Made by a program: the position numbers and the translations under genes
Notes under the pieces: generated by a model
The model's input: only the letters and a program-made list of their open reading frames with translations
Database searches by the model: none
What the model was told of the DNA's origin: nothing
Shown here: in pieces, positions 36,141-44,991 of the stretch
Layout: every line of letters starts with the position of its first letter
Position numbering within the stretch: position 1 is the stretch's first letter
NCBI GenBank assembly: GCA_017557625.1
Contig: JAFYYG010000030.1
Location: 1 to 64,000 of the forward strand
Direction of reading: 5' to 3'
Source of the DNA: Muribaculaceae bacterium
GTDB taxonomy: Bacteria > Bacteroidota > Bacteroidia > Bacteroidales > Muribaculaceae
Length of the DNA: 64,000 nt

Positions 36141-37262
36141 ATGCTCAAAAGGCTTGTTGCCATATTGATCGCCGTGATGTCGCTGGCTGCTGCCAGTGCG
36201 CAGGAGTTGGAGTGGAATGTTGACATGAACGCAGTATTCAACAACCGCGAGGGGGGCAACGATGAGACACCCGACCAGACGTTTATCTTCACCCGCATCA
36301 CACCGCAGATAGGCGTGTCGATGGACAGCACACGCCACCGCATCATGGGCGGCGTTACCTGGTATCAGCCTATGAATGACCATCTGCACGGTTACAAGGT
36401 GCTGCCTTCTTTGTACTATAATTATAAAGGCTATAGGAAAGGTGTTGGTCTTGTTGACTTCAAGTTTGGTATGATACCTAATGAGTTGAAGACTAGTACT
36501 CTTTCTATAGGTGGTTTAAACTATATTAATACACCCACTTTCTTGCGCAGTGATTCTATTAGCTATCTAACCCCCAACATCAATGGAGTTGTGTTCAAAG
36601 TTGATAGACGTCACTTTTGGCTGAATTCATGGCTTGATTGGCGTCAGATTCAGACTAACCATCGCCGTGAGGCCTTTCAGGTAACTGGCATGGTGGGATG
36701 GAAATCAACTGTAAAGCATGACAATTTATTCCAACTGTCGGCAATTCTGAGTTATAACCACTTGGCAAAGAGCAAACAGCCAGTTGAGGGTGAGGGGGTT
36801 GTGGATAACGCAATCTTCAGTCCTAATTTCAGTTATTGCCGCTTTATTGGAAATAACTTCGATGCATTATTCTACGCCTCGGCGGGAATGTTGATGTCGG
36901 TTGACCGCGACCGTCCGGGAGAAAACAAATGGCTCTCTCGGATTGGCTTTATCGGTCAATTGGCTGGAGTGTGGAAATGGCTAATGCTAACCGAGAATAT
37001 TTATGTTGGTCAACAGCAAATGCCGTTTTATGAGAAATATGGCAGTTTGTTGTATCAAGGCGATCAATTTTATCACAACAAGTTCTATAGCCGCACCGAT
37101 CTTGTTGCGACATTTTTAAAGCGCGACTATATGGACCTTGAGGCTCGTCTAACATACCATATCACCGACAAGACCACAGCCTTTTGGCAACAACTGGCAG
37201 TGAGATTTTATATCAATAGTGACTATAGGAGACATCGCAAACAGCCGATTATTGTTAGATAG
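36141..37262 (+). CDS. Unknown outer-membrane beta-barrel-like protein
   Basis: A 373-residue exported protein with signal peptide MLKRLVAILIAVMSLAAASAQ. The mature part is made of amphipathic strands rich in Trp, Tyr and Phe (WQIQ-like repeats such as FWLNSWLDWRQIQTNHRREAF; LFYASAGMLMSVD). It ends with LAVRFYINSDYRRH, consistent with a beta-barrel. I do not recognise a named family. It starts 4 nt after gltX and precedes waaA by 29 nt, so co-transcription is likely. An envelope role is inferred from the signal peptide and context. Confidence 0.75.
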   Translation: MLKRLVAILIAVMSLAAASAQELEWNVDMNAVFNNREGGNDETPDQTFIFTRITPQIGVSMDSTRHRIMGGVTWYQPMNDHLHGYKVLPSLYYNYKGYRKGVGLVDFKFGMIPNELKTSTLSIGGLNYINTPTFLRSDSISYLTPNINGVVFKVDRRHFWLNSWLDWRQIQTNHRREAFQVTGMVGWKSTVKHDNLFQLSAILSYNHLAKSKQPVEGEGVVDNAIFSPNFSYCRFIGNNFDALFYASAGMLMSVDRDRPGENKWLSRIGFIGQLAGVWKWLMLTENIYVGQQQMPFYEKYGSLLYQGDQFYHNKFYSRTDLVATFLKRDYMDLEARLTYHITDKTTAFWQQLAVRFYINSDYRRHRKQPIIVR

Positions 37263-37291
37263 AATTTCTGTTATTAGTCCAGCCATTAAGA

Positions 37292-38518
37292 ATGAACTTT
37301 ATATATAATATAGGTATAAGCGCTTACCGCCTTGCTGCGAAGCTCGTCTCGCCCTGGAATCCCAAAGCGAAGAAGATGGTGCATGGGCAGGACAGCACGA
37401 TGGATTACCTCAAGCAGACTCTTGAGTCGCAGGGTGGCTATATTTGGATTCACACCGCTTCACTGGGAGAGTTTGAGCAGGGCAGGCCGCTTATCGAGAA
37501 GATAAAGCAGGAGCATCCTGATGCTAAGATTCTGCTCTCGTTCTTCTCTCCTTCGGGATACGAGGTACGAAAAGACTATGACAAGGTCGATGCAGTGTGC
37601 TATCTGCCTATGGACACACCGAAGCGAGTCAAGGCGTTCCTTGACGTGGTGAAGCCAAAGATGGCGATTTTCGTAAAATATGAGTTCTGGGGCAATTACT
37701 TGAGCGAACTCCATCGTCGCAACATACACACCTATATTATATCATCCATTTTCCGCCTCAGCCAGATTTTCTTCAAACCCTGGGGTGGAATGTTCCGCAA
37801 GATGCTAGGATGCTTTACGCGCCTCTATGTACAGAACGAAGAGTCTCGCCAGTTGCTGCATGATATTGGCGTTGACAATGTAATAGTGTGTGGCGACACA
37901 CGACTCGACCGAGTGCTGCAAGTCAAGGCTCAAGCTCAGGATTTTCCTGCGATAGCCGCTATGACCGCAGGCGATAATCCAACATTGGTGATGGGCAGCT
38001 CATGGGAGCCCGATGAGGACATAATAATTCCTTATTTTAACTCTCACAAAGAGATGAAACTTATCATCGCGCCTCATGAGTTTGACGAAAACCGACTGAT
38101 GACACTGATGGCGCGCATCAATAGACCCGTGGCACGCTACACCCAACTAGAAGGCAAAGATCCTGCTTCTCTCGACTGCATGATAATAGACTGTTTCGGT
38201 ATTCTCTCATCGCTCTATCGCTATGGCAATATTGCTTATGTCGGTGGTGGCTTCGGCACTGGCATCCATAACGTCCCTGAGGCTGCAGTATATGGCATTC
38301 CTGTAATCTTTGGCCCCAAACATGAGAAATTTAAAGAAGCTATTGAACTTAATGCCTGTGGCGGAGGATTTGCCATAGAGAATGCGCAGCAGTGTCATGC
38401 TGTCCTCGATAAGTTGTTAAGCGATAATGTGGCCCGTCACATGGTTGGTGATGCGGCAAAACACTATATTGAATCACATACCGGCGCCACAGAACAAATC
38501 TATAACGATTTGTTTTAA
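37292..38518 (+). CDS. waaA: 3-deoxy-D-manno-octulosonic acid transferase
   Basis: Adds Kdo to lipid A on the cytosolic face of the inner membrane. It is 408 residues, GT30 family, with an N-terminal membrane-associated helix (FIYNIGISAYRLAAKLVSPW). Motifs: IWIHTASLGEFEQGRPLIE (~49-67, with the catalytic Glu in the ASLGE motif), LLSFFSPSGYE, YLPMDTPKRVKAFLDVVKP, and GSSWEPDEDIIIP. C-terminal nucleotide-sugar site blocks are APHEFDE and YVGGGFGTGIHNVPEAAVYG (~310-330). kdsA and kdsC lie about 2-5 kb downstream. Confidence 0.95.
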   Translation: MNFIYNIGISAYRLAAKLVSPWNPKAKKMVHGQDSTMDYLKQTLESQGGYIWIHTASLGEFEQGRPLIEKIKQEHPDAKILLSFFSPSGYEVRKDYDKVDAVCYLPMDTPKRVKAFLDVVKPKMAIFVKYEFWGNYLSELHRRNIHTYIISSIFRLSQIFFKPWGGMFRKMLGCFTRLYVQNEESRQLLHDIGVDNVIVCGDTRLDRVLQVKAQAQDFPAIAAMTAGDNPTLVMGSSWEPDEDIIIPYFNSHKEMKLIIAPHEFDENRLMTLMARINRPVARYTQLEGKDPASLDCMIIDCFGILSSLYRYGNIAYVGGGFGTGIHNVPEAAVYGIPVIFGPKHEKFKEAIELNACGGGFAIENAQQCHAVLDKLLSDNVARHMVGDAAKHYIESHTGATEQIYNDLF

Positions 38519-38545
38519 TCCTAAAAACTTCAAGCACATTATTTA

Positions 38546-40531
38546 TTACTTGGCTGTTAGCCTGTTCTCTTTCATTCTGACGATATACTGCTGCAGGATG
38601 GCTTTGATTTGTTGTTCCATGAACGGAAGTTGTGAGAATTTGTCTTTTTTGTTCAATAGATTATATTTCAGCGAGAAATCTTTCTTGAACTCATAGATGC
38701 CAATGAGTTTGTTGTCATTATATTCTATCATCAGATCGTCGAGATAGTACATCGATGTGCCATTACGGTCATTGAACACATAGTTCACATAATTGGGGCT
38801 TTCATCAAATACGTTTTTCCCAAACGAGAAATATGGCTTTTGATAGTTAAGAAGTCCCAAAATAGAGGGCATTATATCAGTCTGCTGAATCAAGCGAGTT
38901 GAATCGCACTTGACGGGTAGTTGGCCACCGGGAGTATAGAAGAAGATGGGGATTAAGAAGCGCCCCATGTCGTTATTGTAGTCACTACGATGAGATACCC
39001 CGCAATGGTCGGCAGTGAATACAAAGATAGTGTTTTCAAACCAAGGCTCATTTTTCACTTGCTCAAAATACTGCTTAATAGCATAGTCGGCATAGCTGAT
39101 GGAACGGTGCATAGGAATGTCGCCGCGCGTAAAGGTGCTCTCATATTTCTCGGGAATCTTAAAGGGTTCATGGCTTGATGCAGTGAACACAGTCAGGAAG
39201 AATGGTTTGTCCTTTTTTGCATATTCTTTGGTATACTGGGCAAAATAATTTAGGTAAGGCTCATCGAAGATTGCCCATGTTCCATCAAAGTCATCTTTGT
39301 TGGGATATTCGTCCATACCATAATAACGCTCAAACCCAATAGCGTTGGTAAATGCCTTGAAACCTAAAGTGGTATTTGGGGCTCCATGGAAAAAAGCTGT
39401 GTTGTAGCCCTCATCGCGGAGCATCTGAGGCAATCCCTGAAGTGTGTTGTTGGAATATATGTAATAGCAATAAGGGTCAATATATCGTGGAATGCCGGCA
39501 AAGCTTGCAGGCATGCAGTCGACAGAACGTGCGCCGTTGGCAAAACTGTACTCAAAACTGTAGCTTTTACTTAGCAATTCATCAAGGAATGGTGTGTAGC
39601 TTTGATAGTGACCGCCGTCTTTATCCTTGTTGTAGAATCCAGTATATTCCATGGAAAAACTCTCCATTAAGAAAACAACCACATTCATGTGCCGCATCTC
39701 GCCTCCTTGAGGAGATGTGTTGTGCACGGGATTGTAGATGCCATCGAGTTCTTCCTTTTTGAAGAATTGTGGGTCTTTGTATCCCTTCTTGTGGGCGGTG
39801 GTGATCATTGTGAAAGGAGTGTTGAGCACGATTGCTGCCTCAAGAGGATGCTTGCAATAGATAACGGCAGAGTCTTGCCTTAAAGGGTGCATCTTCAAAG
39901 AAAGTCCGCCACGCAAACCAGCAATGGTCAGCAGTATTGCAAGTAAGAATATGCCTGTGTGTAAAGGATAATAGACTTTGGCAGGAGGGTAGTCTTTCTT
40001 GTCAGAGTTTTTCTTGATGGGATTATAGTAAAGGTATATAATAGCGGCAATCATGGCAATGCCAAAGAGCCATACCAGCCAGTAATTTGTGATGCTGTTA
40101 AGGAAAATCTTGCCCAAATTACTCTCGCCGCCAAACTCTGAAAAAATACTCCATGTGGTTCGACGTCCGCCATACTCGAAATAGACGATGTCGGCAGCGT
40201 TGACGATAATGCCAACAATGTTAATAACAAGGAAGATGATTTTTACGATGCGTTGGTATTTGACCGTGTCTCGGCATTTTAGTGGAATGAACTGCATTGC
40301 TATACACAGTAGGTTAAGGTAGCACAATGCGCTGATGTCAAACCGCATTCCCCCCCACGACATGGTCATCAAGTCGCCAAAAGAAACATCAGGAAAGAAC
40401 CTGGTGTTCATAAAATAGAATACCCAGCGGTTGATCATGTAAATAGCCATCATAATTATGAAATTCACGATCATAACAAAGCCGGGTTCCTTAGCTAACT
40501 GTTTTTTATGTGGGATGTCGATTTTTATCAT
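38546..40531 (-). CDS. LTA synthase-like sulfatase/phosphotransferase
   Basis: A 661-residue inner-membrane enzyme of the LTA-synthase/sulfatase superfamily. It has about five N-terminal membrane helices (~10-200), then a periplasmic alkaline-phosphatase-fold domain. Visible are VVFLMESFSMEYTG (metal-binding Glu), ANGARSVDCMPASFAGIP (nucleophile region), FFHGAPNTTLGFKAF, FTASSHEPFKIP and FVFTADHCGVSHR (metal-binding Asp-His). In Gram-negatives such proteins transfer phosphoglycerol or phosphoethanolamine to glycans or lipid; the exact product here is unknown. ATG 40531 is chosen because a 21-codon upstream extension is not family-like. A TAATTTTG lies at 40562-40569 on its strand. Confidence 0.88.
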   Translation of the reverse strand: MIKIDIPHKKQLAKEPGFVMIVNFIIMMAIYMINRWVFYFMNTRFFPDVSFGDLMTMSWGGMRFDISALCYLNLLCIAMQFIPLKCRDTVKYQRIVKIIFLVINIVGIIVNAADIVYFEYGGRRTTWSIFSEFGGESNLGKIFLNSITNYWLVWLFGIAMIAAIIYLYYNPIKKNSDKKDYPPAKVYYPLHTGIFLLAILLTIAGLRGGLSLKMHPLRQDSAVIYCKHPLEAAIVLNTPFTMITTAHKKGYKDPQFFKKEELDGIYNPVHNTSPQGGEMRHMNVVVFLMESFSMEYTGFYNKDKDGGHYQSYTPFLDELLSKSYSFEYSFANGARSVDCMPASFAGIPRYIDPYCYYIYSNNTLQGLPQMLRDEGYNTAFFHGAPNTTLGFKAFTNAIGFERYYGMDEYPNKDDFDGTWAIFDEPYLNYFAQYTKEYAKKDKPFFLTVFTASSHEPFKIPEKYESTFTRGDIPMHRSISYADYAIKQYFEQVKNEPWFENTIFVFTADHCGVSHRSDYNNDMGRFLIPIFFYTPGGQLPVKCDSTRLIQQTDIMPSILGLLNYQKPYFSFGKNVFDESPNYVNYVFNDRNGTSMYYLDDLMIEYNDNKLIGIYEFKKDFSLKYNLLNKKDKFSQLPFMEQQIKAILQQYIVRMKENRLTAK

Positions 40532-40686
40532 TGTTTTTATATGTTCTTGTCGAAATGTGTGCAAAATTACAACAAATATTAGTTTTAAGCACAATGTGGA
40601 AATAATAAAATGGCAGTTTTTGAGTTAATCGGCATTGCATGACCAAAAAAAAGGCGAGAAATAACGCTTTTGTCATTTATTATTAT

Positions 40687-40694
40687 TAAATTTG
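40687..40694 (+). promoter_or_regulatory. -7 box upstream of kdsA
   Basis: TAAATTTG, 32 nt before the kdsA ATG; a TTTTG lies only 14 nt upstream, so the spacing is short. Confidence 0.5.
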
Positions 40695-40726
40695 CCTGCT
40701 TTTAACTATATTTTTTGATATTCATT

Positions 40727-41518
40727 ATGACAGACAATAAGTTCAAACTGCTTGCTGGACCTTGCGTGATAGAAAGCGAGGAGAATGTGATGTTCTTGGC
40801 CGAAGTGCTGAAGGATATTACTAGTAAGTATGATATTGACTTCTTTTTCAAAGCTTCGTGGGACAAGGCAAACCGCACCAAGGCCACCAACTACCGAGGC
40901 CCTGGAATGGAAGAGGGCTTGCGCATATTAGAAAAGGCTAAGACTGAGGTGGGAGTGAAGATTGTCACCGACATACACGAATCAGACCAGGCCGAGCCAG
41001 TGTCGCAGGTTGCTGATATCATACAGATTCCAGCTTTCTTGTGTAGGCAGACCGACTTGTTGAGGGCTGCAGCAATGACTGGCAAGATGGTGAATATCAA
41101 GAAGGCCCAGTTCTCCAGCCCAGAGGAAATGGCCAATGTGGTGGGTAAAATGGAGCATTTTGGATGCACTAATTTCATGCTGTGTGAACGTGGCAATTGT
41201 TTCGGCTACAACAATCTTGTTGTTGACATGGCAGGACTTGTGAGGCTGTCGCGTCTGGGTTATCCCGTCCTTTTCGATGCGACTCACAGCGTTCAGATTA
41301 GTGGTGGTGGTTTAAACCACGGAAACAGTGGCAAGAGTGAGTTTGTGCCTTATTTGGCAAAGGCAGCAGTTGCCACTGGTGTTCTTTCAGGTCTTTTCAT
41401 GGAAGTTCATAATGACCCAGCAAGTGCACTTTGCGACGGCAGTTGCATGCTTAGCATTGACAATCTCGACAACTTGCTGAGTCAGATAATGCGAATAAGG
41501 GAAATCACACAGGAATAA
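40727..41518 (+). CDS. kdsA: 3-deoxy-8-phosphooctulonate synthase
   Basis: Condenses arabinose-5-P and PEP into Kdo-8-P. It is 263 residues. Family blocks: LAGPCVIESEENVM (~8-21), FKASWDKANRTKATNYRGPGMEEGLRIL (~46-73), VTDIHESDQAEPV, IPAFLCRQTDLLRAA, KKAQF (PEP site), CERGNCFGYNNLVVDMAGL, DATHSVQ and HNDPASALCDGSCML. The Cys in the IPAFLCRQTD region is shared by both metal-dependent and independent types, so metal use is not settled. It heads the operon with manA, an epimerase and kdsC; the next ATG is 1 nt after its stop. Confidence 0.96.
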   Translation: MTDNKFKLLAGPCVIESEENVMFLAEVLKDITSKYDIDFFFKASWDKANRTKATNYRGPGMEEGLRILEKAKTEVGVKIVTDIHESDQAEPVSQVADIIQIPAFLCRQTDLLRAAAMTGKMVNIKKAQFSSPEEMANVVGKMEHFGCTNFMLCERGNCFGYNNLVVDMAGLVRLSRLGYPVLFDATHSVQISGGGLNHGNSGKSEFVPYLAKAAVATGVLSGLFMEVHNDPASALCDGSCMLSIDNLDNLLSQIMRIREITQE

Positions 41519-41519
41519 A

Positions 41520-42422
41520 ATGCTTATACTAAAGAGAATAGTTCATACGACCATTTGGGGTGGTCCAAAGATAAGCCGTCTGGCAGGAGTAGAAGGTGAC
41601 AGCATTGGCCATCTTTACTCACTGTATTGCCGTGATGGTATATCGAACGAAATTCTGAATGGAAAGTGGCGAGGGCGCTGCCTGAATGAGGTGTTTCCGC
41701 TCTTCAAAGATGATTTTTGTCTTTCGCAATATGAGCGTTTCCCTCTCACGCTGGCTCTTACAGAGGCTTGTGAGAACTTGAGTGTTCAGGTACACCCTAA
41801 CGACGAGGCAGTACAGAAACTAGAGCACCGAGCGCGTGGCAAGCGTGAGTCATGGTATTTCATTGACGCACCCACGTCGGGCAACATCATCAATGGATGT
41901 ACTTGTCGCAGCAAAGATCAAGAACTAGAGATGATAGCTGAAGGACGTTTCATGGAAATGACCGACAGCCTATACGTTAAGAAGGGTGATTATGTATTTG
42001 TGGAGCCAGGAACTCTGCATGCTATCACTGCTGGCAGCCTTGTGTTCGAAATTGAAGAGGGTAGTGACTTCACCTATCGCTTCTATGACTATGGGCGCAC
42101 CGATGCTGATGGCAATCTTCGCGAATTGCACATTGATAAGGCCACTAGTGCCCTAGACATAGGCCTGAAATCAAAGGTCAAGACCTATGATAATGGAGAG
42201 ATAAAGGAAAAGACTTACACAACAAAACTTATTAAATATATAGATTCTTACATTAACGAAAGCAGCACAATCGAGTGCTTTACACTGGTGACGGGGACTT
42301 TGAATGCCGACTCAGTCGAGGTCCTGCCAGGCTCAACCATTTTGTTGTGGCCTGGAGAGGAACTTGATACCCAACAAGTGCAACTTGCTTTCGTGTCAAA
42401 AATAAGAGAGAACAGCCTATGA
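41520..42422 (+). CDS. manA: Type I phosphomannose isomerase-like protein
   Basis: A 300-residue zinc cupin isomerase expected to interconvert fructose-6-P and mannose-6-P. Zinc ligands are visible in LSVQVHPNDEAV (Gln, His, ~91-102), ESWYFI (Glu) and VEPGTLHAITAG (His). The short form without the extra helical domain is common in Bacteroidota. It starts right after the kdsA stop (AGGAATAAAATG gives a good ribosome site) and overlaps the epimerase start by 4 nt. It sits inside a Kdo operon, so a different ketose/aldose phosphate (such as arabinose-5-P/ribulose-5-P) is conceivable but unsupported by residues. Confidence 0.85.
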   Translation: MLILKRIVHTTIWGGPKISRLAGVEGDSIGHLYSLYCRDGISNEILNGKWRGRCLNEVFPLFKDDFCLSQYERFPLTLALTEACENLSVQVHPNDEAVQKLEHRARGKRESWYFIDAPTSGNIINGCTCRSKDQELEMIAEGRFMEMTDSLYVKKGDYVFVEPGTLHAITAGSLVFEIEEGSDFTYRFYDYGRTDADGNLRELHIDKATSALDIGLKSKVKTYDNGEIKEKTYTTKLIKYIDSYINESSTIECFTLVTGTLNADSVEVLPGSTILLWPGEELDTQQVQLAFVSKIRENSL

Positions 42423-43072
42423 TATATTCACCATCATTAATGTGCGCCAATTTCGATAACCTTAAGGCTGAGACCTTTGCTCTTGAGGCTGCTGGTGCCA
42501 CCCGCCTTCATCTTGATGTGATGGATGGCCGCTATGTGCCCAATTTCGCTATGGGATTAGGTGATGTCAAATCGGTGTGCCGTAACACGTCTCTTGTCAC
42601 TGAACTCCACATGATGATAATGGAACCCAGTCGTTACATCAAAATTTTTGCCGATGCTGGAGTAGATATAATCTATTTTCATCCCGACAGCGATAGCCAT
42701 CCGATGCAGGTGATTCAAAAGATTAGAAAAGAAGGTCGAAAACCAGGTGTCGTAATCAATCCTGAGACGAAGATCGAAAGTCTTATGGAGTATTATGATG
42801 TCGTTGATAACGTATTGCTCATGGGCGTCAAGCCTGGAAATGCCGGGCATATTTATCTGCCATATGTAGAAGAAAAGATTGGGCAACTGCTTGAGCTCAA
42901 GGATAAGTTCAATCTAGAGATTATAATGGACGGGGCTTGCACCATCGAGCGCATGAAGCGATGGGGGAAACAGGGTGTCGATGGTTTTGTACTTGGCACA
43001 TCCTCGCTCTTTGGGCATCTCGGCACTTATAAAGAAATTATAAACCACATAAAACGCGAATGCGGTGAGTGA
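42419..43072 (+). CDS. Ribulose-phosphate 3-epimerase family protein
   Basis: A 217-residue TIM-barrel epimerase. Metal and catalytic positions of the family are kept: SPSLMCANF (~4-12), LHLDVMDGRYVPNF (His and Asp), TELHMMI (His), MGVKPGNAGHIYL, and IIMDGACTIERMKRWG (second catalytic Asp, in MDGAC rather than the usual VDGG). This last change and the VLGTSSLF ending set it apart from standard Rpe, so an allulose-6-P-3-epimerase-like or other pentulose/hexulose epimerase is possible. It overlaps manA by 4 nt and kdsC follows directly. No symbol is given because the substrate is uncertain. Confidence 0.8.
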   Translation: MIYSPSLMCANFDNLKAETFALEAAGATRLHLDVMDGRYVPNFAMGLGDVKSVCRNTSLVTELHMMIMEPSRYIKIFADAGVDIIYFHPDSDSHPMQVIQKIRKEGRKPGVVINPETKIESLMEYYDVVDNVLLMGVKPGNAGHIYLPYVEEKIGQLLELKDKFNLEIIMDGACTIERMKRWGKQGVDGFVLGTSSLFGHLGTYKEIINHIKRECGE

Positions 43073-43076
43073 GGCC

Positions 43077-43544
43077 ATGGAAATCAAGCTACTGGTAATG
43101 GACGTAGATGGCACTATGACCGATGGGAAAATCAATATGGGGCCCACTGGCGAGTTGTTCAAGGCATTTGATATCAAGGATGGTTATGCCATTAACGAGA
43201 TTCTCCCTGCTCATGGTATTGTGCCGGCGATAATTACTGGACGTGTGTCAAGCATAGTTGAGAACAGGGCTCGTGAGCTTCACATCAACGAGCTGCATCA
43301 AGGAAAACATGACAAGCTCGATACTCTGCGTGAACTCATGCAAAAATATGGCTGCGCACGTGAGAACATTGCCTATATTGGTGACGATATCCTCGATATA
43401 GAATGCATGAAAGAATGTGGGATGGTGGGATGTCCTGCCGATGCTTGCCGGCAAGTGAAGGAAATAGCAAATTATGTATGCTCAAATAAAGGCGGAAATG
43501 GTGCTGTGCGAGAATTCATAGAATTCATTATCGAGCATTGCTAG
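43077..43544 (+). CDS. kdsC: Kdo-8-phosphate phosphatase
   Basis: HAD-type phosphatase that releases Kdo from Kdo-8-P. It is 155 residues from ATG 43077; a GTG at 43065 inside the epimerase gene is the alternative. Motifs: LLVMDVDGTMTDG (nucleophile Asp and second Asp, ~4-16), AIITGR with the motif II Thr, QGKHDKLDTLREL (motif III Lys), and YIGDDILDIECM (acidic motif IV). The short cap-less tetrameric C0 type matches KdsC. It closes the kdsA-manA-epimerase-kdsC operon. Confidence 0.94.
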   Translation: MEIKLLVMDVDGTMTDGKINMGPTGELFKAFDIKDGYAINEILPAHGIVPAIITGRVSSIVENRARELHINELHQGKHDKLDTLRELMQKYGCARENIAYIGDDILDIECMKECGMVGCPADACRQVKEIANYVCSNKGGNGAVREFIEFIIEHC

Positions 43545-43619
43545 TATTGCATACATCACCATTTGGACTGACTTTTCTTTGAATCCTGAAAAAAAACTGA
43601 AAAAAAACTGCAAACTTCT

Positions 43620-43649
43620 TTGCTATGAAAGAAATTTGTAGTACCTTTG
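43620..43649 (+). promoter_or_regulatory. Bacteroidota-type promoter of rplS
   Basis: TTG 43620-43622, 19-nt spacer, TACCTTTG 43642-43649. It leaves a leader of about 100 nt before rplS. Confidence 0.88.
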
Positions 43650-43657
43650 CCGCGCTT

Positions 43658-43720
43658 TTCGCAATCTCTGGCAAGAAGTTTAGGCGTGAGTCTATTAGAG
43701 TGGCTTGTGAATATTGCGAA
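43658..43720 (+). promoter_or_regulatory. Possible structured leader of rplS mRNA
   Basis: TTCGCAAT at 43658-43665 is exactly complementary to ATTGCGAA at 43713-43720, allowing an 8-bp long-range stem in the rplS leader. This may be a site of ribosomal-protein feedback, or chance. Confidence 0.35.
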
Positions 43721-43757
43721 GTGTGATTAAAAAATATTTAAAGAAATTTCTTTTACA

Positions 43758-44126
43758 ATGGACTTAATTAAAGTTGCAGAACAAGCGTTTGCTACAGGCA
43801 AGGAGTTGCCCGATTTTCTTCCTGGCGACACAATCACAGTAGCTTACCGCATTAAAGAGGGTAACAAGGAGCGTATTCAACAGTATCGCGGCGTTGTTAT
43901 CAAAATCAACGGCGAGGGTGCCAAGAAGCGTTTCACCGTTCGCAAGATCAGCGACGGCATTGGTGTAGAGCGTATCTTCCCAATGGAGAGCCCCTTCATC
44001 GACAGCATCGCTATCAACAAGTACGGCCGCGTTCGCCGCGCCAAGCTTTATTACCTGCGTGGTCTCACCGGTAAGAAGGCTCGCATCAAAGAGCGCCGTT
44101 TCGTTAAGAAGGATGCCGCTAAGTAA
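43758..44126 (+). CDS. rplS: 50S ribosomal protein L19
   Basis: Large-subunit protein at the interface with the 30S subunit. It is 122 residues, usual length. Conserved blocks: [29 protein letters not shown] (~19-47), GVGVERIFP-like [17 protein letters not shown] and [21 protein letters not shown]. It is a single gene here, without trmD or rpsP neighbours, with its own promoter and terminator. Confidence 0.98.
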   Translation: MDLIKVAEQAFATGKELPDFLPGDTITVAYRIKEGNKERIQQYRGVVIKINGEGAKKRFTVRKISDGIGVERIFPMESPFIDSIAINKYGRVRRAKLYYLRGLTGKKARIKERRFVKKDAAK

Positions 44127-44161
44127 GCATTTTTCCTGTTGACGATGTAAAAAATCAAAAA

Positions 44162-44200
44162 CCGTGGCAGTAGCAACTTGCCGCGGATTTTTGTTTTTTT
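44162..44200 (+). terminator. Intrinsic terminator of rplS
   Basis: Stem CCGTGGCA/TGCCGCGG (one G-T pair), 9-nt loop, then ATTTTTGTTTTTTT. Confidence 0.9.
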
Positions 44201-44212
44201 ATGTCGTTTTTG

Positions 44213-44243
44213 TTTGAATGTTTAAATATTTTGACTACCTTTG
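44213..44243 (+). promoter_or_regulatory. Bacteroidota-type promoter of the 44.3-45.7 kb genes
   Basis: TTTG 44213-44216, 19-nt spacer, TACCTTTG 44236-44243, 47 nt before the ATG. Confidence 0.87.
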
Positions 44244-44290
44244 CGAAAAATAAATGCAATAATTGAAAGCTGATTAATACATTTATATTT

Positions 44291-44956
44291 ATGAAACGAC
44301 CAATGATTTTCAGACCTTTTGTGGCACTGATGGTGATAATGCTCTTGTCTTGTTTTACGTTAAATGCGTCAGCGCAAAGTGGCGAGGATGTCAGTTACGA
44401 GAACTATGGTAATGCCAGCGTTCTCAAAGACGCAAAAGGCGGCACTCTCACTCTAGTGATAAAAAACAAGAAAGAAATGGACCGCGTGTTTGGGCCGTCG
44501 GGATTTATAGGTCCCTCGCGTATGATTAATTTTGACAATGAATTTGTTATTGCGGTGGTGGTGCCCAAGAATATCGCAGAGGCTACCATTGAGCCAGTGT
44601 CGCTCAAGCGCAAAGGCAACAAGTTGGTGTTTTCCTATACTATCGACGCTTCGAAGAAGGCAAATAATAACAAAGACAGGAATTTTGTCGCTCTGATAGT
44701 TGATCGCAACGAACCTATGAAGGTTGACTTCCAGGAAGTGTCCTCCAATGGTGCCGTTTTAAATGATTCAAAAGATGTGAATGAATTGCGCAAGCAGGTG
44801 AAGTATCTCAGCTCCGAGAATGAGGAGTTGAAGAAAAACGTGCAAGGGCTTCTCGAAGAGAATCAGAAGCTAGAGGCTCAGCGTCTGTATTATATTAATG
44901 CAGTCAAGGAACTTGAGGCTGAGATTGAGAATTTGAAGAAGCAGATGCATCGTTGA
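44291..44956 (+). CDS. Unknown exported protein with C-terminal coiled coil
   Basis: A 221-residue protein with signal peptide MKRPMIFRPFVALMVIMLLSC and LNASAQ cleavage. A small globular part follows (~30-155: GGTLTLVIKNKKEMDRVFG; FVIAVVVPKNIAEATIEPV). A coiled coil (~158-221) shows heptad-like VNELRKQVKYLSSENEELKK and ELEAEIENLKKQMHR. LLSC could be a lipobox at Cys ~21, but the ASAQ site also fits signal peptidase I. First of three uncharacterised genes ending at a terminator at 45772. Confidence 0.75.
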   Translation: MKRPMIFRPFVALMVIMLLSCFTLNASAQSGEDVSYENYGNASVLKDAKGGTLTLVIKNKKEMDRVFGPSGFIGPSRMINFDNEFVIAVVVPKNIAEATIEPVSLKRKGNKLVFSYTIDASKKANNNKDRNFVALIVDRNEPMKVDFQEVSSNGAVLNDSKDVNELRKQVKYLSSENEELKKNVQGLLEENQKLEAQRLYYINAVKELEAEIENLKKQMHR

Positions 44957-44991
44957 GATTTGATAGATAATGCGAATAAAATAGTTATAGA

